From: Chloroflexi bacterium 54-19
Lineage (GTDB): Bacteria; Chloroflexota; Chloroflexia; Chloroheliales; Chloroheliaceae
Direction: 5' to 3'
Assembly (NCBI GenBank): GCA_001898225.1
Contig: MKTJ01000032.1
Coordinates: 1-64,000 of the forward strand
DNA: 64,000 bases
Below, piece after piece: positions 41,004 to 49,196 of the stretch (the first letter of the stretch is position 1; each line of letters opens with the position of its first letter). Below the pieces are notes generated by a model. The model did no database searches. It was not told where the DNA came from and worked only from the letters and a program-made list of their open reading frames with translations. A program made the position numbers and the translations under genes.

Positions 41004-41975
41004 CTATTCTAAAATCAGTTCCATTATCCTGACATCGGTCCAGACGCCATTGAGTAAACCCTGCTCTTTATAGTCGCCTACAATACGGAAACCGTTTTTG
41101 GCGTAGAGTTTCACTCCGGCTGTCGTATGAGGAAAGGTAGTCAGGACCAGTTTATGATAGCCGAGCGGTTTGGCCCGCTCAATGAGGACCGGTAGTAAGG
41201 TCGAGCCGACCCCGCTGCCTCTCAAAGAGTGCTCGATATAGATTGAGAAATCGGCGACAAAGCGGTAGCCGTAGCGAGGGTTGTAGACATTGAGGGAGGC
41301 CCAGCCGACCACGCGGCCCAACCGGACCGCCACCAGCACCGGGTGCCTTTCATCGTGGTTTTTGAACCATTCAAGCCGTTCTTCCTGGGAACGAAGCTCG
41401 GTTTCAAGGGTGCATCCATCCTCAATGCCCTGGTTATAGATGCGGGTAATAGCCTCTATATCTTTTTCGGTAGCAGGCCGAACCAGGAGGGGCGGCTGTT
41501 TGAGGTCGAGCAGCATAACGCTGGCCGTATCCGGGCAGGCTCCCTTGAATTCAACCGACTCCTTTACCGGGTCCGGTGCAGTCTCCCGGCTTATTTCTAC
41601 AAAGCCAAAACGAGGGAAAAAATTTGCGGCGGTTGTAGTTAAAAGGACCACGCTTTCATAACCATTGTGCCTCGCCCGCTCTAACAGTCGGCAGACCAGA
41701 TCCTGACCCAGCCCGGTCCCTCTTTGAGAGCTGTCTACCGCCACCGAGCGGAGCAGGGCAGCTTTCCCGTAAAGTTCCAGGGCCGCCGTTCCAATAAGCT
41801 CATTCTTTTCATTAAAGGCCAGCAGAAAATTGGCTAGATGCTCCTGCACCCCGGCCAGGGGCAGGCTGGACTCTTTTAGCAGTTTTTCGATCTGAGGCAG
41901 GTCGGCGGAGCATGCGTTTCTAAAGGTCAGGTCGGTTTCAGGCTTCCTGGCGGCATCTGACAAGGCAGCAGTCAT
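41004..41975 (-). CDS. arsN: Fused double GNAT acetyltransferase, ArsN2-ArsN1 type
   Basis: The protein has 323 residues and two GNAT domains. The first (about 15-155) resembles ArsN2: AALLRSVAVDSSQRGTGLGQDLVCRLLERAR, TTTAANFFPRFGF. The second (about 160-322) resembles ArsN1 and phosphinothricin acetyltransferases: RPATEKDIEAITRIYNQGIEDGCTLETE, IYIEHSLRGSGVGSTLL, YAKNGFRIVGDYKEQG. ArsN1 acetylates the arsenical antibiotic arsinothricin; the ArsN2 role is less clear. Both acetyl-CoA loops (QRGTGLG and LRGSGVG) are intact. These domains usually occur in separate proteins, so the fusion is notable. CAGGAG supports the start. It follows the MarR gene by 54 bp. Confidence 0.88.
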   Translation of the reverse strand: MTAALSDAARKPETDLTFRNACSADLPQIEKLLKESSLPLAGVQEHLANFLLAFNEKNELIGTAALELYGKAALLRSVAVDSSQRGTGLGQDLVCRLLERARHNGYESVVLLTTTAANFFPRFGFVEISRETAPDPVKESVEFKGACPDTASVMLLDLKQPPLLVRPATEKDIEAITRIYNQGIEDGCTLETELRSQEERLEWFKNHDERHPVLVAVRLGRVVGWASLNVYNPRYGYRFVADFSIYIEHSLRGSGVGSTLLPVLIERAKPLGYHKLVLTTFPHTTAGVKLYAKNGFRIVGDYKEQGLLNGVWTDVRIMELILE

Positions 41976-42029
41976 CGCTATTTATCTCCTGTTATCTCGA
42001 AAAGAAACGATTAAACAATACAGACAGCC

Positions 42030-42497
42030 CTAACTTTTACAAGAAGCAGTCTGGCGAGAAGCGGCGTATTCATCCTCAAGAGCTGCTAAAAGAAGCTGCA
42101 AAGCTTTTTCGACATTTCCTCTTTCGGCGGCAGGCACCCGGTCCATCACTCTTTCGGACTGGGCGTTTAAATTATTGTTCAACTCCTCGAAACGGCGTTC
42201 TCCGGCCTCCGAGAAAGAAATAATTACGGTGCGCCGGTCCTGTTCGTTCACAACCTTGGAAAGCAGACCCTCCTGAACCAGATTTTCGACCGCCCGGCTG
42301 ACCCAACCTTTATCCAGGCCCAGCCGGTTGGCGATGTCAATCAGGGTGCCTGGGCCTTTCCGCCCAATCTCGGTCAGGATGGTACACTCGGTCATGGTAG
42401 TGCCGCCGCAGCACTCGGCCGTCTCCTGCTGCAACCGGACGTGTAAACGGCCTACGTCCCGGATTAAAGAACTGGTGCGATTTTCTATTTGGGTCAT
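42030..42497 (-). CDS. MarR-family regulator with a Cys triad
   Basis: A 155-residue winged-helix MarR protein. The recognition region is TLIDIANRLGLDKGWVSRAVENLVQEGLL, followed by the wing NEQDRRTVIISF. Cys29-Cys30 and Cys38 (AECCGGTTMTEC) lie between the first helices, and two more Cys sit in the region up to the C-terminus. This places thiolates where an arsenical could bind. It leads an operon with the double GNAT gene. Its promoter carries a palindromic operator. I chose ATG 42497 because the upstream extension is not protein-like. Confidence 0.87.
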   Translation of the reverse strand: MTQIENRTSSLIRDVGRLHVRLQQETAECCGGTTMTECTILTEIGRKGPGTLIDIANRLGLDKGWVSRAVENLVQEGLLSKVVNEQDRRTVIISFSEAGERRFEELNNNLNAQSERVMDRVPAAERGNVEKALQLLLAALEDEYAASRQTASCKS

Positions 42498-42517
42498 TCT
42501 TATAAACCTTTTATTTG

Positions 42518-42545
42518 TTGCTAATAACAACGTTGCTATTAGCAA
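42518..42545. promoter_or_regulatory. MarR-type operator
   Basis: Outer arms TTGCTAATA (42518-42526) and TATTAGCAA (42537-42545) enclose a CAACGTTG core. A partial second copy (CGTTG at 42564 and CAACG at 42576) lies 19 bp further upstream. Confidence 0.65.
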
Positions 42546-42572
42546 GCATAACACATTATTAATCGTTGTCAA
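42545..42572 (-). promoter_or_regulatory. Promoter of the MarR-arsN operon
   Basis: On the minus strand TTGACA (42572-42567), 16 bp, TATGCT (42550-42545). The operator abuts and overlaps the -10 box. Confidence 0.6.
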
Positions 42573-42732
42573 TAGCAACGGATAACGCTTGGTACGACGG
42601 AAAATATGTGCAGGCTTTAGGTTGTAGTGTGGTGTAGTATATTGAAAAGACCAGGCAGCAAAAGGTAAGGGTTTTCCGTAAAAATTACAAATTTTTGCAG
42701 GTAAATAAAAACAAAGTGGGAAGGGAACTAAA

Positions 42733-43239
42733 ATGGTCGATAGGCAGGCAGACTCTGGCAGTAATGATAAAGTAAGCACCAGATTAAATTTTACAGCTAA
42801 CCCTGATTCTTTAAAACGGGGTTACACCTGTCCGGTTAACGGCCAAAAGGGTAAAATAGTTCAAAACCAGACCGTGAAATCTTTACTGGCGGTCAGTTTG
42901 CGTCTGGTCAAGGAAGTGGAGCATTTTTATTGTTCTTCCGCCGAGTGTCCGGTTGTTTATTTCTCGGCGGATGGTAGTTCCCTTTTCACAGTTAATGATG
43001 TTCGTGAGAAAGTTTACCATAAGGAAGCTACTAACCCGGAAGTTCTGGTTTGCTACTGTTTCAGGTTTAGCCTTGGTAATTTGAAGAGTGGTTCCGCTGA
43101 GCAAAGAGCAACCATAATTTCCGAGATTAAGCAGGGAATTTTAGAAAGTCAGTGTGCCTGCGACCTGCGAAATCCTGAAGGCTCATGCTGTTTGGGTAAT
43201 GTGAGTAAGCTTGTCAAGCAATTTAATGCGGGAAATTAA
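42733..43239 (+). CDS. CopZ-like [2Fe-2S] metallochaperone N-terminal-domain protein
   Basis: The protein has 168 residues. It resembles the Archaeoglobus CopZ N-terminal domain, which holds a mononuclear Zn and a [2Fe-2S] cluster. Matching elements are TCPVNGQKGKIV near 32, FYCSSAECPVVYFSADG near 66, VLVCYCFRFS near 105 and CACDLRNPEGSCCLGNV near 142. The C-terminal HMA domain of full CopZ is absent. Related proteins occur beside arsenic and copper genes and may move electrons or metal. GGGAAGGGA upstream supports the start. It is divergent from the MarR gene. Confidence 0.85.
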   Translation: MVDRQADSGSNDKVSTRLNFTANPDSLKRGYTCPVNGQKGKIVQNQTVKSLLAVSLRLVKEVEHFYCSSAECPVVYFSADGSSLFTVNDVREKVYHKEATNPEVLVCYCFRFSLGNLKSGSAEQRATIISEIKQGILESQCACDLRNPEGSCCLGNVSKLVKQFNAGN

Positions 43240-43289
43240 CTTACCTCTATGTAGGCCAGCAAGAATTCAAATTACAAAAGGCCAACCCA

Positions 43290-43504
43290 CCGGTATAACC
43301 GAATAGGTTTATCAATAGAACACTGGCCGGAAATATCTTAGACTTTCTGGGCCATCGCTTTGATTTCCAGGGGCTGTTGGACGGGTGTGACTTCGGTCTC
43401 GGCGCTAAAAACATCAAACCGGCCTTACCCATTTCTCGCAGCAGGGCTTCGGCCATCTGGGAACGGGCCGAGTTATGGGTACCCAAAAATAGGGTTCATT
43501 TCAT
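43290..43504 (-). pseudogene. arsC: Decayed arsC (LMW-phosphatase-type arsenate reductase)
   Basis: The ribosome site AAAAGG and ATG 43504 remain. Codon 3 is TGA. The P-loop reads LFLGTHNSARSQMAEALL, so the nucleophilic Cys (normally CTHNSARS) is Gly. After GKAG a single T is missing (GGTTTGATG for the expected GGTTTTGATG), shifting the frame. In the restored frame FDVFSAETEVTPVQQPLEIKAMAQKV is followed by TAA where DISGQ should continue. The 3' half is missing and the remnant abuts the CopZ-like gene. Several independent lesions mean it cannot reduce arsenate. It lies directly downstream of acr3. Confidence 0.88.
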
Positions 43505-43578
43505 TGATAACCTTTTAAGTTAAGCTACTTTTGGTTACACCGGACAATCGCCTTATCTTCAAGACCCTAATTCATGAC

Positions 43579-44730
43579 CTACTTTCTGGTTTGTTCAGGT
43601 TGTGCAGATTGCGAATATTTGTCGGTAAAGTCAACCCCGATATTGGTCGGACATCCTGCGTCAACCCCGTTAATAAGCGCGGCGGGAGGTGGGGTAATGG
43701 CCGCCCCAAAGTAGCGGCGCTGGAAATAAAGAGCCACGTTTACCAGGCCGATGAGGACCGGCACTTCTACCAGGGGACCAATTACGGCGGCAAAGGCCGC
43801 CCCGGAATTAATCCCGAAGACGGCCACGGCTACGGCGATAGCCAGTTCGAAATTGTTGCCGGAAGCGGTAAAAGCGACTGTCGCAGTTTTGGAATAGTCC
43901 GCTCCAACCCGGCGGCCCATCCAGAAACTGACCAGGAACATTATGACGAAGTAAATACACAGAGGAATGGCAATTCTTACTACGTCTAAGGGAATCTGGA
44001 CGATCAAATTGCCTTTAAGGCTGAACATAACCAGGATGGTAAAAAGTAGGGCGATCAGGGTAATCGGGCTAATTCTGGGAATGAATTTCTTCTCGTACCA
44101 CTCCCGGCCTTTTTGTTTAAGCAGTACGAACCTTGTTACCATCCCGGCCAGGAAAGGGATACCCAGATAGATGAAGACGCTTTGGGCAATATCCCAGATT
44201 CCAACCTGGACCAGGCTACCTTGCAGGCCAAAGACCGGCGGCAATACCGTAATAAAGAACCAGGCGTAAACGCTGTAGAAAAGCACCTGGAAGATGCTGT
44301 TGAAAGCGACGAGGCCAGCGGCATACTCGCTATCGCCTTTAGCCAGTTCGTTCCAGACAATCACCATGGCGATACAGCGGGCCAGGCCGATCATTATCAG
44401 GCCGGTCATGTATTCCGGCTTATCTCGCAACAACAGTATTGCCAGGAAGAACATCAGGACCGGACCGATCAGCCAGTTCTGGAACAGAGACACCCCTAAT
44501 ATTTTCCAGTTACGGAAAACATCACCCAGCTCCTCGTACTTAACCTTAGCCAGCGGCGGGTACATCATCAAAATAAGCCCGATGGCGATTGGAATATTGG
44601 TGGTTCCGACCTGAAAGCCGTTTATAAAACCCTCTGCCGCCGGTATAAAGTAGCCGAGGCCGACGCCCAGGGCCATCGCGGCGAAAATCCAGATCGTCAG
44701 GTAGCGGTCCAGGAAAGAAAGCCGTTTCAC
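43579..44730 (-). CDS. acr3: Acr3-family arsenite efflux permease
   Basis: The protein has 383 residues and ten predicted helices. Acr3 landmarks are [40 protein letters not shown], and the helix-4 [23 protein letters not shown] containing the essential Cys (LARC). [20 protein letters not shown], with the conserved helix-9 Glu, is also present. It exports As(OH)3/arsenite. GTG 44730 is preferred because GGAG lies six bases upstream; a TTG 15 bases earlier overlaps that site. Transcription probably starts from the divergent promoter region shared with the arsR at 44974. Confidence 0.95.
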   Translation of the reverse strand: MKRLSFLDRYLTIWIFAAMALGVGLGYFIPAAEGFINGFQVGTTNIPIAIGLILMMYPPLAKVKYEELGDVFRNWKILGVSLFQNWLIGPVLMFFLAILLLRDKPEYMTGLIMIGLARCIAMVIVWNELAKGDSEYAAGLVAFNSIFQVLFYSVYAWFFITVLPPVFGLQGSLVQVGIWDIAQSVFIYLGIPFLAGMVTRFVLLKQKGREWYEKKFIPRISPITLIALLFTILVMFSLKGNLIVQIPLDVVRIAIPLCIYFVIMFLVSFWMGRRVGADYSKTATVAFTASGNNFELAIAVAVAVFGINSGAAFAAVIGPLVEVPVLIGLVNVALYFQRRYFGAAITPPPAALINGVDAGCPTNIGVDFTDKYSQSAQPEQTRK

Positions 44731-44826
44731 CTTTTGCTCCTTCAACTGTATAACCTAAAACTTGTCACTACAACCCCTTTTTCCAGGCTTTTAACTAAAA
44801 GGCTAAAAATAATAAATTGTAATTCC

Positions 44827-44856
44827 ATTGTAATAGACAAATCTACATTTGTCTAT
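44827..44856 (-). promoter_or_regulatory. acr3 promoter with its own inverted repeat
   Basis: On the minus strand TAGACA (44855-44850), 17 bp, TACAAT (44832-44827). An inverted repeat with 10-bp arms ATAGACAAAT (44833-44842) and ATTTGTCTAT (44847-44856) fills the -35 to -10 spacer. It differs from the ATTGA-N6-TCAAT operators. Confidence 0.72.
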
Positions 44857-44935
44857 ATGTTACATATTTAACAAAGCTGCCAGGGAGAAATGAGAAGCAA
44901 GAATAGGGTTGTTTTCAAAAGGTAAAACCGGTAAT

Positions 44936-44967
44936 ATATTGACTTTCATCAATATTACTGCTAAACT
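44936..44967 (+). promoter_or_regulatory. Promoter and ArsR-type operator of the second arsR, leaderless geometry
   Basis: TTGACT (44939-44944), 17 bp, TAAACT (44962-44967), then 6 bases to ATG 44974. Operator arms ATATTGA (44936-44942) and TCAATAT (44949-44955) overlap the -35 box. Confidence 0.75.
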
Positions 44968-44973
44968 TGGCTT

Positions 44974-45336
44974 ATGAAAAGAGAATTAACGGTTATACAA
45001 AATAATACTTGTTGCCTTCCTGCCCCTGAATTTACTATTGGGCACGACCAGGCGGTAGAAGGCGCTACTTTGCTGGCAGCTATTGCTGATCCAACTCGGC
45101 TTTCTATGATAAACATGCTCTCGGCCAGCAGTGGAGCGGTCTGCGTCTGCGATATAACCGACCGGTTTAGCCTTGGTCAGCCAACTATATCCCACCACCT
45201 GCGAATTCTAAGGGAAGCCGGCCTGATTAGTGGCGACAAGCGGGGTAAATGGGTTTATTATTCCATAATTCCCGCGAAATTAAGGGAAATCCAGGCCCTA
45301 CTAGACAAAATATTTTCTCAACCGGCCCTGGTTTAG
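44974..45336 (+). CDS. arsR: ArsR-family arsenic-responsive repressor (second)
   Basis: A 120-residue ArsR protein with Cys57 and Cys59 in the alpha-3 motif VCVCDI and an N-terminal vicinal pair Cys13-Cys14. The recognition helix is QPTISHHLRILRE. It is closely related to the arsR at 37207: both have the N-terminal CC, the same CVCD motif and KRGKWVYYS in the wing. It is divergent from acr3 and most likely represses it. Its ATG appears to be the first base of the mRNA. Confidence 0.92.
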   Translation: MKRELTVIQNNTCCLPAPEFTIGHDQAVEGATLLAAIADPTRLSMINMLSASSGAVCVCDITDRFSLGQPTISHHLRILREAGLISGDKRGKWVYYSIIPAKLREIQALLDKIFSQPALV

Positions 45337-46062
45337 GACCCTTTTTAGGCTTCTTATTGACAACTTGCCTCACAATTACAATTCCCCCTCTCCTTTAGCA
45401 GTTCCCCAATCCTGAGGCAGCGGCTGGGTCGGCCTGGGGCTTAAAATCAGCCGGTAAGGGTAGCGATTCTGGCCTGTCTCCTGGCCTTAAGTTGACTAAT
45501 CGTGGGAACATTAGCTTCCTTTATGTTTTACTTCTCCACCACTATCGCCGGGCCGGTATCTTCCAGTATTCCCGGCTATCCAACCCCAATTCACCACATG
45601 TTGAAGCAATTGGCCCAAAAATAATGCGTCAAACAAGCCCATATCCTTTCGATAAATGCTTCTTATATTCGATACAGTTTATCAATTAGCCGGAAAGAAC
45701 CATGTTTACTCCGAGATAGTTAAGTAATAGTTATACCCTCTGCCTGATTGACCCCTAAATCCCTTCGGAGAGAATACGGGCCTAAACTCTCAATGATTAC
45801 TCCCAAATACGTTTTAACACCAGGAAAGGGCCAACCTATCCTTCGGTTTGAAAAACAGGCCAGGCTGTCAGTAATTCTAACTTTTTTGCCAAGCCAACAT
45901 TTATTATATTGACAAACTTCGATTTAAGTATTAGGATAAACATGGTCATTGGTAATTCTGGGTAAAAGAGGAAAAAAGAGAGACTAATCAAGAGAGAACT
46001 GCCAAAATCTGTCTTGAATAACCGGTCAACCATAACTTTTTACCAGGAGAGGAGACAAACCA
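45337..46062. other. Gene-free stretch upstream of arsM
   Basis: The small open frames here have no family likeness or ribosome sites. The only supported signal is the arsM promoter at 45908-45937. A lost gene is possible. Confidence 0.55.
45908..45937 (+). promoter_or_regulatory. arsM promoter with a near-match ArsR operator
   Basis: TTGACA (45909-45914), 17 bp, TAGGAT (45932-45937). Half-sites ATTGA (45908-45912) and TCGAT (45919-45923) fit ATTGA-N6-TCAAT with one mismatch. The leader to arsM is about 119 bases. Confidence 0.7.
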
Positions 46063-46929
46063 ATGTTAGTTCAAAAAGCAGAAGAAATCACCGAAGCGGT
46101 CCGCTCCAGATATGGAGAGATTGCCCTTACGGTGCTGGACAACAAAGCAACTTCCTGTTGCGGTACCAACAGTAATACCTGTTGCAGCACTACGGCCCAA
46201 AGGGTTGATCGAATATCCGAGGGTCTTTATGCCCTGGAAGAATTAGAGGGCCTACCCCTCAAATCCCAACTGGCTTCGCTGGGATGTGGCAACCCTACCG
46301 CCCTGGCCGAGTTGAAACCAGGCGAGATAGTGCTCGACCTGGGGAGCGGTGGCGGTATTGACGTGCTGATTTCGGCCCGGCGAGTTGGGCCGGAAGGCTT
46401 TGCTTATGGCGTGGATATGACCGAGGCCATGCTAGAATTAGCCCGGCAGAATGCCGCCGAAGCCGGGGTAAAGAATGTACAATTTCTGAAAGGTGATATT
46501 GCCGCCATACCCCTGCCGGATGAGAGTGTTGATGTCATTATCTCCAACTGTGTAGTTAACCTGGCGGCAGATAAAGGGGCCGTACTCCGAGAAGCTTACC
46601 GGGTGCTTAAACCGGGCGGGCGCTTTGCCATTTCGGATATTGTTATTCATGGTGGGTTGCCCGAGGATCTGGTCAACGTGACCCAGGTGCGGCGTGACCT
46701 TGAATCCTGGGCTGGCTGTATCGCAGGCGCCCTCAGCGATAGCGAATACCGGGAGGGGTTGGTCGAGGCTGGTTTTAACAATATTGACCTTGAGGTAACC
46801 CGCCGCTATACCCTTGAAGATCTGGGTTCCCCTTTGCCTGATTGGATTTCTAAATTAGGGGAAACAGCCAGCGAAGATCTGGTGGGCCGGTTTGCCAGTA
46901 CCTTTGTGCGGGCTAAAAAACCAGCCTAG
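46063..46929 (+). CDS. arsM: Arsenite S-adenosylmethionine methyltransferase
   Basis: The protein has 288 residues. The SAM-binding site is VLDLGSGGGIDVL near 91. The conserved cysteines of ArsM are present: Cys75 in SLGCGNP, Cys163 in SNCVVNL and Cys219 in WAGCIAGAL, plus two vicinal pairs near the N-terminus (Cys32-Cys33 and Cys40-Cys41). It converts As(III) to mono-, di- and trimethylated arsenicals in the cytoplasm. A strong ribosome site (GGAGAGGAG) precedes the start. With ArsI in the same island, the cell has both methylation and demethylation steps. Confidence 0.95.
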   Translation: MLVQKAEEITEAVRSRYGEIALTVLDNKATSCCGTNSNTCCSTTAQRVDRISEGLYALEELEGLPLKSQLASLGCGNPTALAELKPGEIVLDLGSGGGIDVLISARRVGPEGFAYGVDMTEAMLELARQNAAEAGVKNVQFLKGDIAAIPLPDESVDVIISNCVVNLAADKGAVLREAYRVLKPGGRFAISDIVIHGGLPEDLVNVTQVRRDLESWAGCIAGALSDSEYREGLVEAGFNNIDLEVTRRYTLEDLGSPLPDWISKLGETASEDLVGRFASTFVRAKKPA

Positions 46930-47035
46930 CCCAGGCTGTTAACCGGAACAGGGGTTTAAACTTGATCTTAACCTTGCTTACAAGATAAAAGATAAGGTTA
47001 AGTAAGGTACAGCAAACCAGGAAAAGAAAGGCTTT

Positions 47036-48385
47036 ATGCCCGGATTATTAGTTATCGGGGGTAGTGACGCCGGAATCAGTGGCGCTCTTAGGGCGCGTGA
47101 ACTTGATCCGGCAGTCGAAATAAAGGTTGTGGTAGCTGACGACTATCCTAACTTCAGCATCTGCGGCCTCCCTTTTTATTTAAGCGGTGAAATAACCGAT
47201 TGGCACACCCTGGCCCACCGCACCTTGGCAGAGTTACAGGCCACCGGGGTCGAATTTTTCCTGGGGCATACCGCCCGGCAGATAGACCCGACCCGGAAAA
47301 GAGTCCTTGTTACTAACCGGCAGGGACAGGGCCTCACCTTTAACTACAATAAGCTTATTATCGGGACCGGGGCGGTGCCGGTCCCACCTCCTATCAGTGG
47401 TCTTGATTTACCGGGAGTGTTCCCCCTGCATACAATGGAAGAAAGCTTTGCCCTCGACCACAATATAACCGAGAAAAAACCAAAGTCAGTGCTGATTGTA
47501 GGGAGCGGCTATATCGGTCTTGAGATGGCCGACGCTTTAACCCACCGGGGTTTAGAAGTTACTCTTGTGGGCCGTCCAAAGGCGGTCCTGCCAACCGTGG
47601 ATGCCGGTTTCGGCCAGCTCGTGGAAGAAGAGTTAAAGAGGCAGGGGGTTAAGGTGTTCAGCGGGGTAACAGTGGAAAGGATTGAAACCACTGACAACGG
47701 TGCTAACCTCGCCGTTTCAGGCTCCAAGGGCTTTCAAGGACAGGCGGAGCTGGTGCTGGTAGCCACTGGCGTCCGCCCCAATACCGGGCTTGTTCAAAAT
47801 ACCGGGATAAAGACTGGCATTAATGGCGCGATCTGCGTAGACCGCAAGATGCGGACAAACTTGCCCGACATTTACGCGGCTGGAGATTGCGTGGAAACTT
47901 ATCATCACCTGCTCGAACGCTATATCTATCTACCGCTTGGCACAACTTCTCATAAACAGGGGCGGGTGGTCGGTGAAAACGTGGTGGGCGGCCAACGTCT
48001 CTTCCAGGGTACCCTCGGCACTCAGGTGGTTAAGGTATTCAATCTGGTGATAGCCCGGACCGGCCTGACCCACGATGAAGCGCTGGAAGCCGGGTACGAC
48101 CCGATTACAACCGAAAGTAAACACTGGGACCATAAGAAGTATTACCCCAACCCGAAGGAACTACTAATCCGCCTTACCGGTGACCGCAAAACCGGCAAAC
48201 TACTGGGTGCCCAGATTTTGGGCCAATGGCATTCTGAAATTTCTAAACGGGTAGATATATTCGCGACCGCTCTCTATCACGGTATGACCATAGAGGAGTT
48301 AAACGATCTCGACCTGAGCTATACCCCGCCTCTGAGCAGCCCCTGGGATCCGGTCCAGATGAGCGCCCAGGCCTGGGCCAGATAA
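47036..48385 (+). CDS. CoA-disulfide-reductase-like FAD oxidoreductase
   Basis: The protein has 449 residues and the pyridine-nucleotide-disulfide oxidoreductase fold. The FAD motif is LLVIGGSDAGISGALRA at the N-terminus. A single redox Cys lies in NFSICGLPFYLSG near residue 43, as in CoA disulfide reductase and NADH oxidase. The NAD(P)H fold is SVLIVGSGYIGLEMADAL near 160, the second FAD motif is DIYAAGDCVE, and a dimerisation domain closes it. It lies 106 bp after arsM on the same strand. A role in keeping thiols reduced during arsenic stress is inference. Confidence 0.88.
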   Translation: MPGLLVIGGSDAGISGALRARELDPAVEIKVVVADDYPNFSICGLPFYLSGEITDWHTLAHRTLAELQATGVEFFLGHTARQIDPTRKRVLVTNRQGQGLTFNYNKLIIGTGAVPVPPPISGLDLPGVFPLHTMEESFALDHNITEKKPKSVLIVGSGYIGLEMADALTHRGLEVTLVGRPKAVLPTVDAGFGQLVEEELKRQGVKVFSGVTVERIETTDNGANLAVSGSKGFQGQAELVLVATGVRPNTGLVQNTGIKTGINGAICVDRKMRTNLPDIYAAGDCVETYHHLLERYIYLPLGTTSHKQGRVVGENVVGGQRLFQGTLGTQVVKVFNLVIARTGLTHDEALEAGYDPITTESKHWDHKKYYPNPKELLIRLTGDRKTGKLLGAQILGQWHSEISKRVDIFATALYHGMTIEELNDLDLSYTPPLSSPWDPVQMSAQAWAR

Positions 48386-48421
48386 AATATTTCCAAGCTG
48401 CTTCGAAATATCTAAAAGCTC

Positions 48422-48450
48422 TTGACTATATGCAAAAAATGGAATATGAT
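48422..48450 (+). promoter_or_regulatory. Promoter of the third arsR, leaderless geometry
   Basis: TTGACT (48422-48427), 17 bp, TATGAT (48445-48450), then 6 bases to ATG 48457. The spacer contains ATATG repeats that may form a distinct operator; the ATTGA-N6-TCAAT motif is absent. Confidence 0.68.
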
Positions 48451-48456
48451 ATAGCC

Positions 48457-48822
48457 ATGAGTGAAATTTATCACAAACAAATAGGACAACTATTCCGGGC
48501 GCTGTCCCATCCGGCCCGCCTGGCTATATTAGAGCAATTGCGGGACGAGGAACAATGTGTTTGTCACCTTGAAGCCCGCCTCAAATACCGCCAGGCTTAT
48601 ATCTCCCAGCAACTGGCCCTTCTGCGAGACGCCGGAATTGTACAGGACCGCCGAGAGGGCTGGAATATCTATTACCGGGTCACCCGCCCGGAGGTTTTCG
48701 ACCTGCTTGAGACGGCTCGCGCTACCCTCGGCTTACCGCTTGAATTACCAAAAATTAAAGAGGCGGCGGTAGTTGTGTGTCCTTGCCCGAAATGCGAAGA
48801 GCTAACTGAGGCAGTGGTTTAA
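48457..48822 (+). CDS. ArsR-family regulator of the thioredoxin-permease operon
   Basis: A 121-residue winged-helix repressor. Cys34 and Cys36 lie in EEQCVCHLEA and a C-terminal CPCPKC motif adds three more Cys. The recognition helix is QAYISQQLALLRD, which differs from the other two arsenic ArsR proteins. A promoter overlaps the upstream in-frame ATG at 48430, so ATG 48457 is the better start and would be leaderless. It heads a three-gene group (regulator, small thioredoxin, DUF318 permease) that recurs in many bacteria. Confidence 0.88.
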   Translation: MSEIYHKQIGQLFRALSHPARLAILEQLRDEEQCVCHLEARLKYRQAYISQQLALLRDAGIVQDRREGWNIYYRVTRPEVFDLLETARATLGLPLELPKIKEAAVVVCPCPKCEELTEAVV

Positions 48823-48875
48823 CTTCTTTTGTTAAATCATATTCAATAAACCTGATATTCTTCAGGAGGAAAATC

Positions 48876-49112
48876 ATGCTCAACGTCAAAGTATTAGGTT
48901 CCGGCTGTGCGAACTGTAAAAAACTGGAAGCGGTAGTACGCAAAGTATTAGCGGCCCAGGGTCTATCGGCCGAAGTCGAAAAAGTAACCGATTATGCCGA
49001 GATAATGAAGTGGCATATCCTTTCAACACCCGGCCTGGTTGTAAACGATAAAGTGGTCTCCACCGGGAGAATCCCCGGCGAGAGCGAACTTAGAAATTGG
49101 TTGATGCCGTAA
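48876..49112 (+). CDS. Small thioredoxin-fold redox protein
   Basis: A 78-residue single-domain thioredoxin_3/glutaredoxin-like protein. The active site is C-A-N-C (GSGCANCKKLE), a cis-Pro follows in STPGLVVNDK, and the end is GRIPGESELRNWL. CAGGAGGA precedes the ATG. It lies between the regulator and the permease. It may reduce a Cys pair of the permease or of arsenicals, which is inference from gene order. Confidence 0.9.
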   Translation: MLNVKVLGSGCANCKKLEAVVRKVLAAQGLSAEVEKVTDYAEIMKWHILSTPGLVVNDKVVSTGRIPGESELRNWLMP

Positions 49113-49196
49113 AGGAATAGACGAATGGGGTGGCTTTGCCGCCCCTTTTTTAGGGCAAAATACATTCAAAAAGTTGAATATCCCTGGGAGGCCGCT

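Noticed and set aside
45492..45689. 65-codon frame between arsR and arsM
   Set aside because: No protein-like composition, no ribosome site and no link to neighbours.
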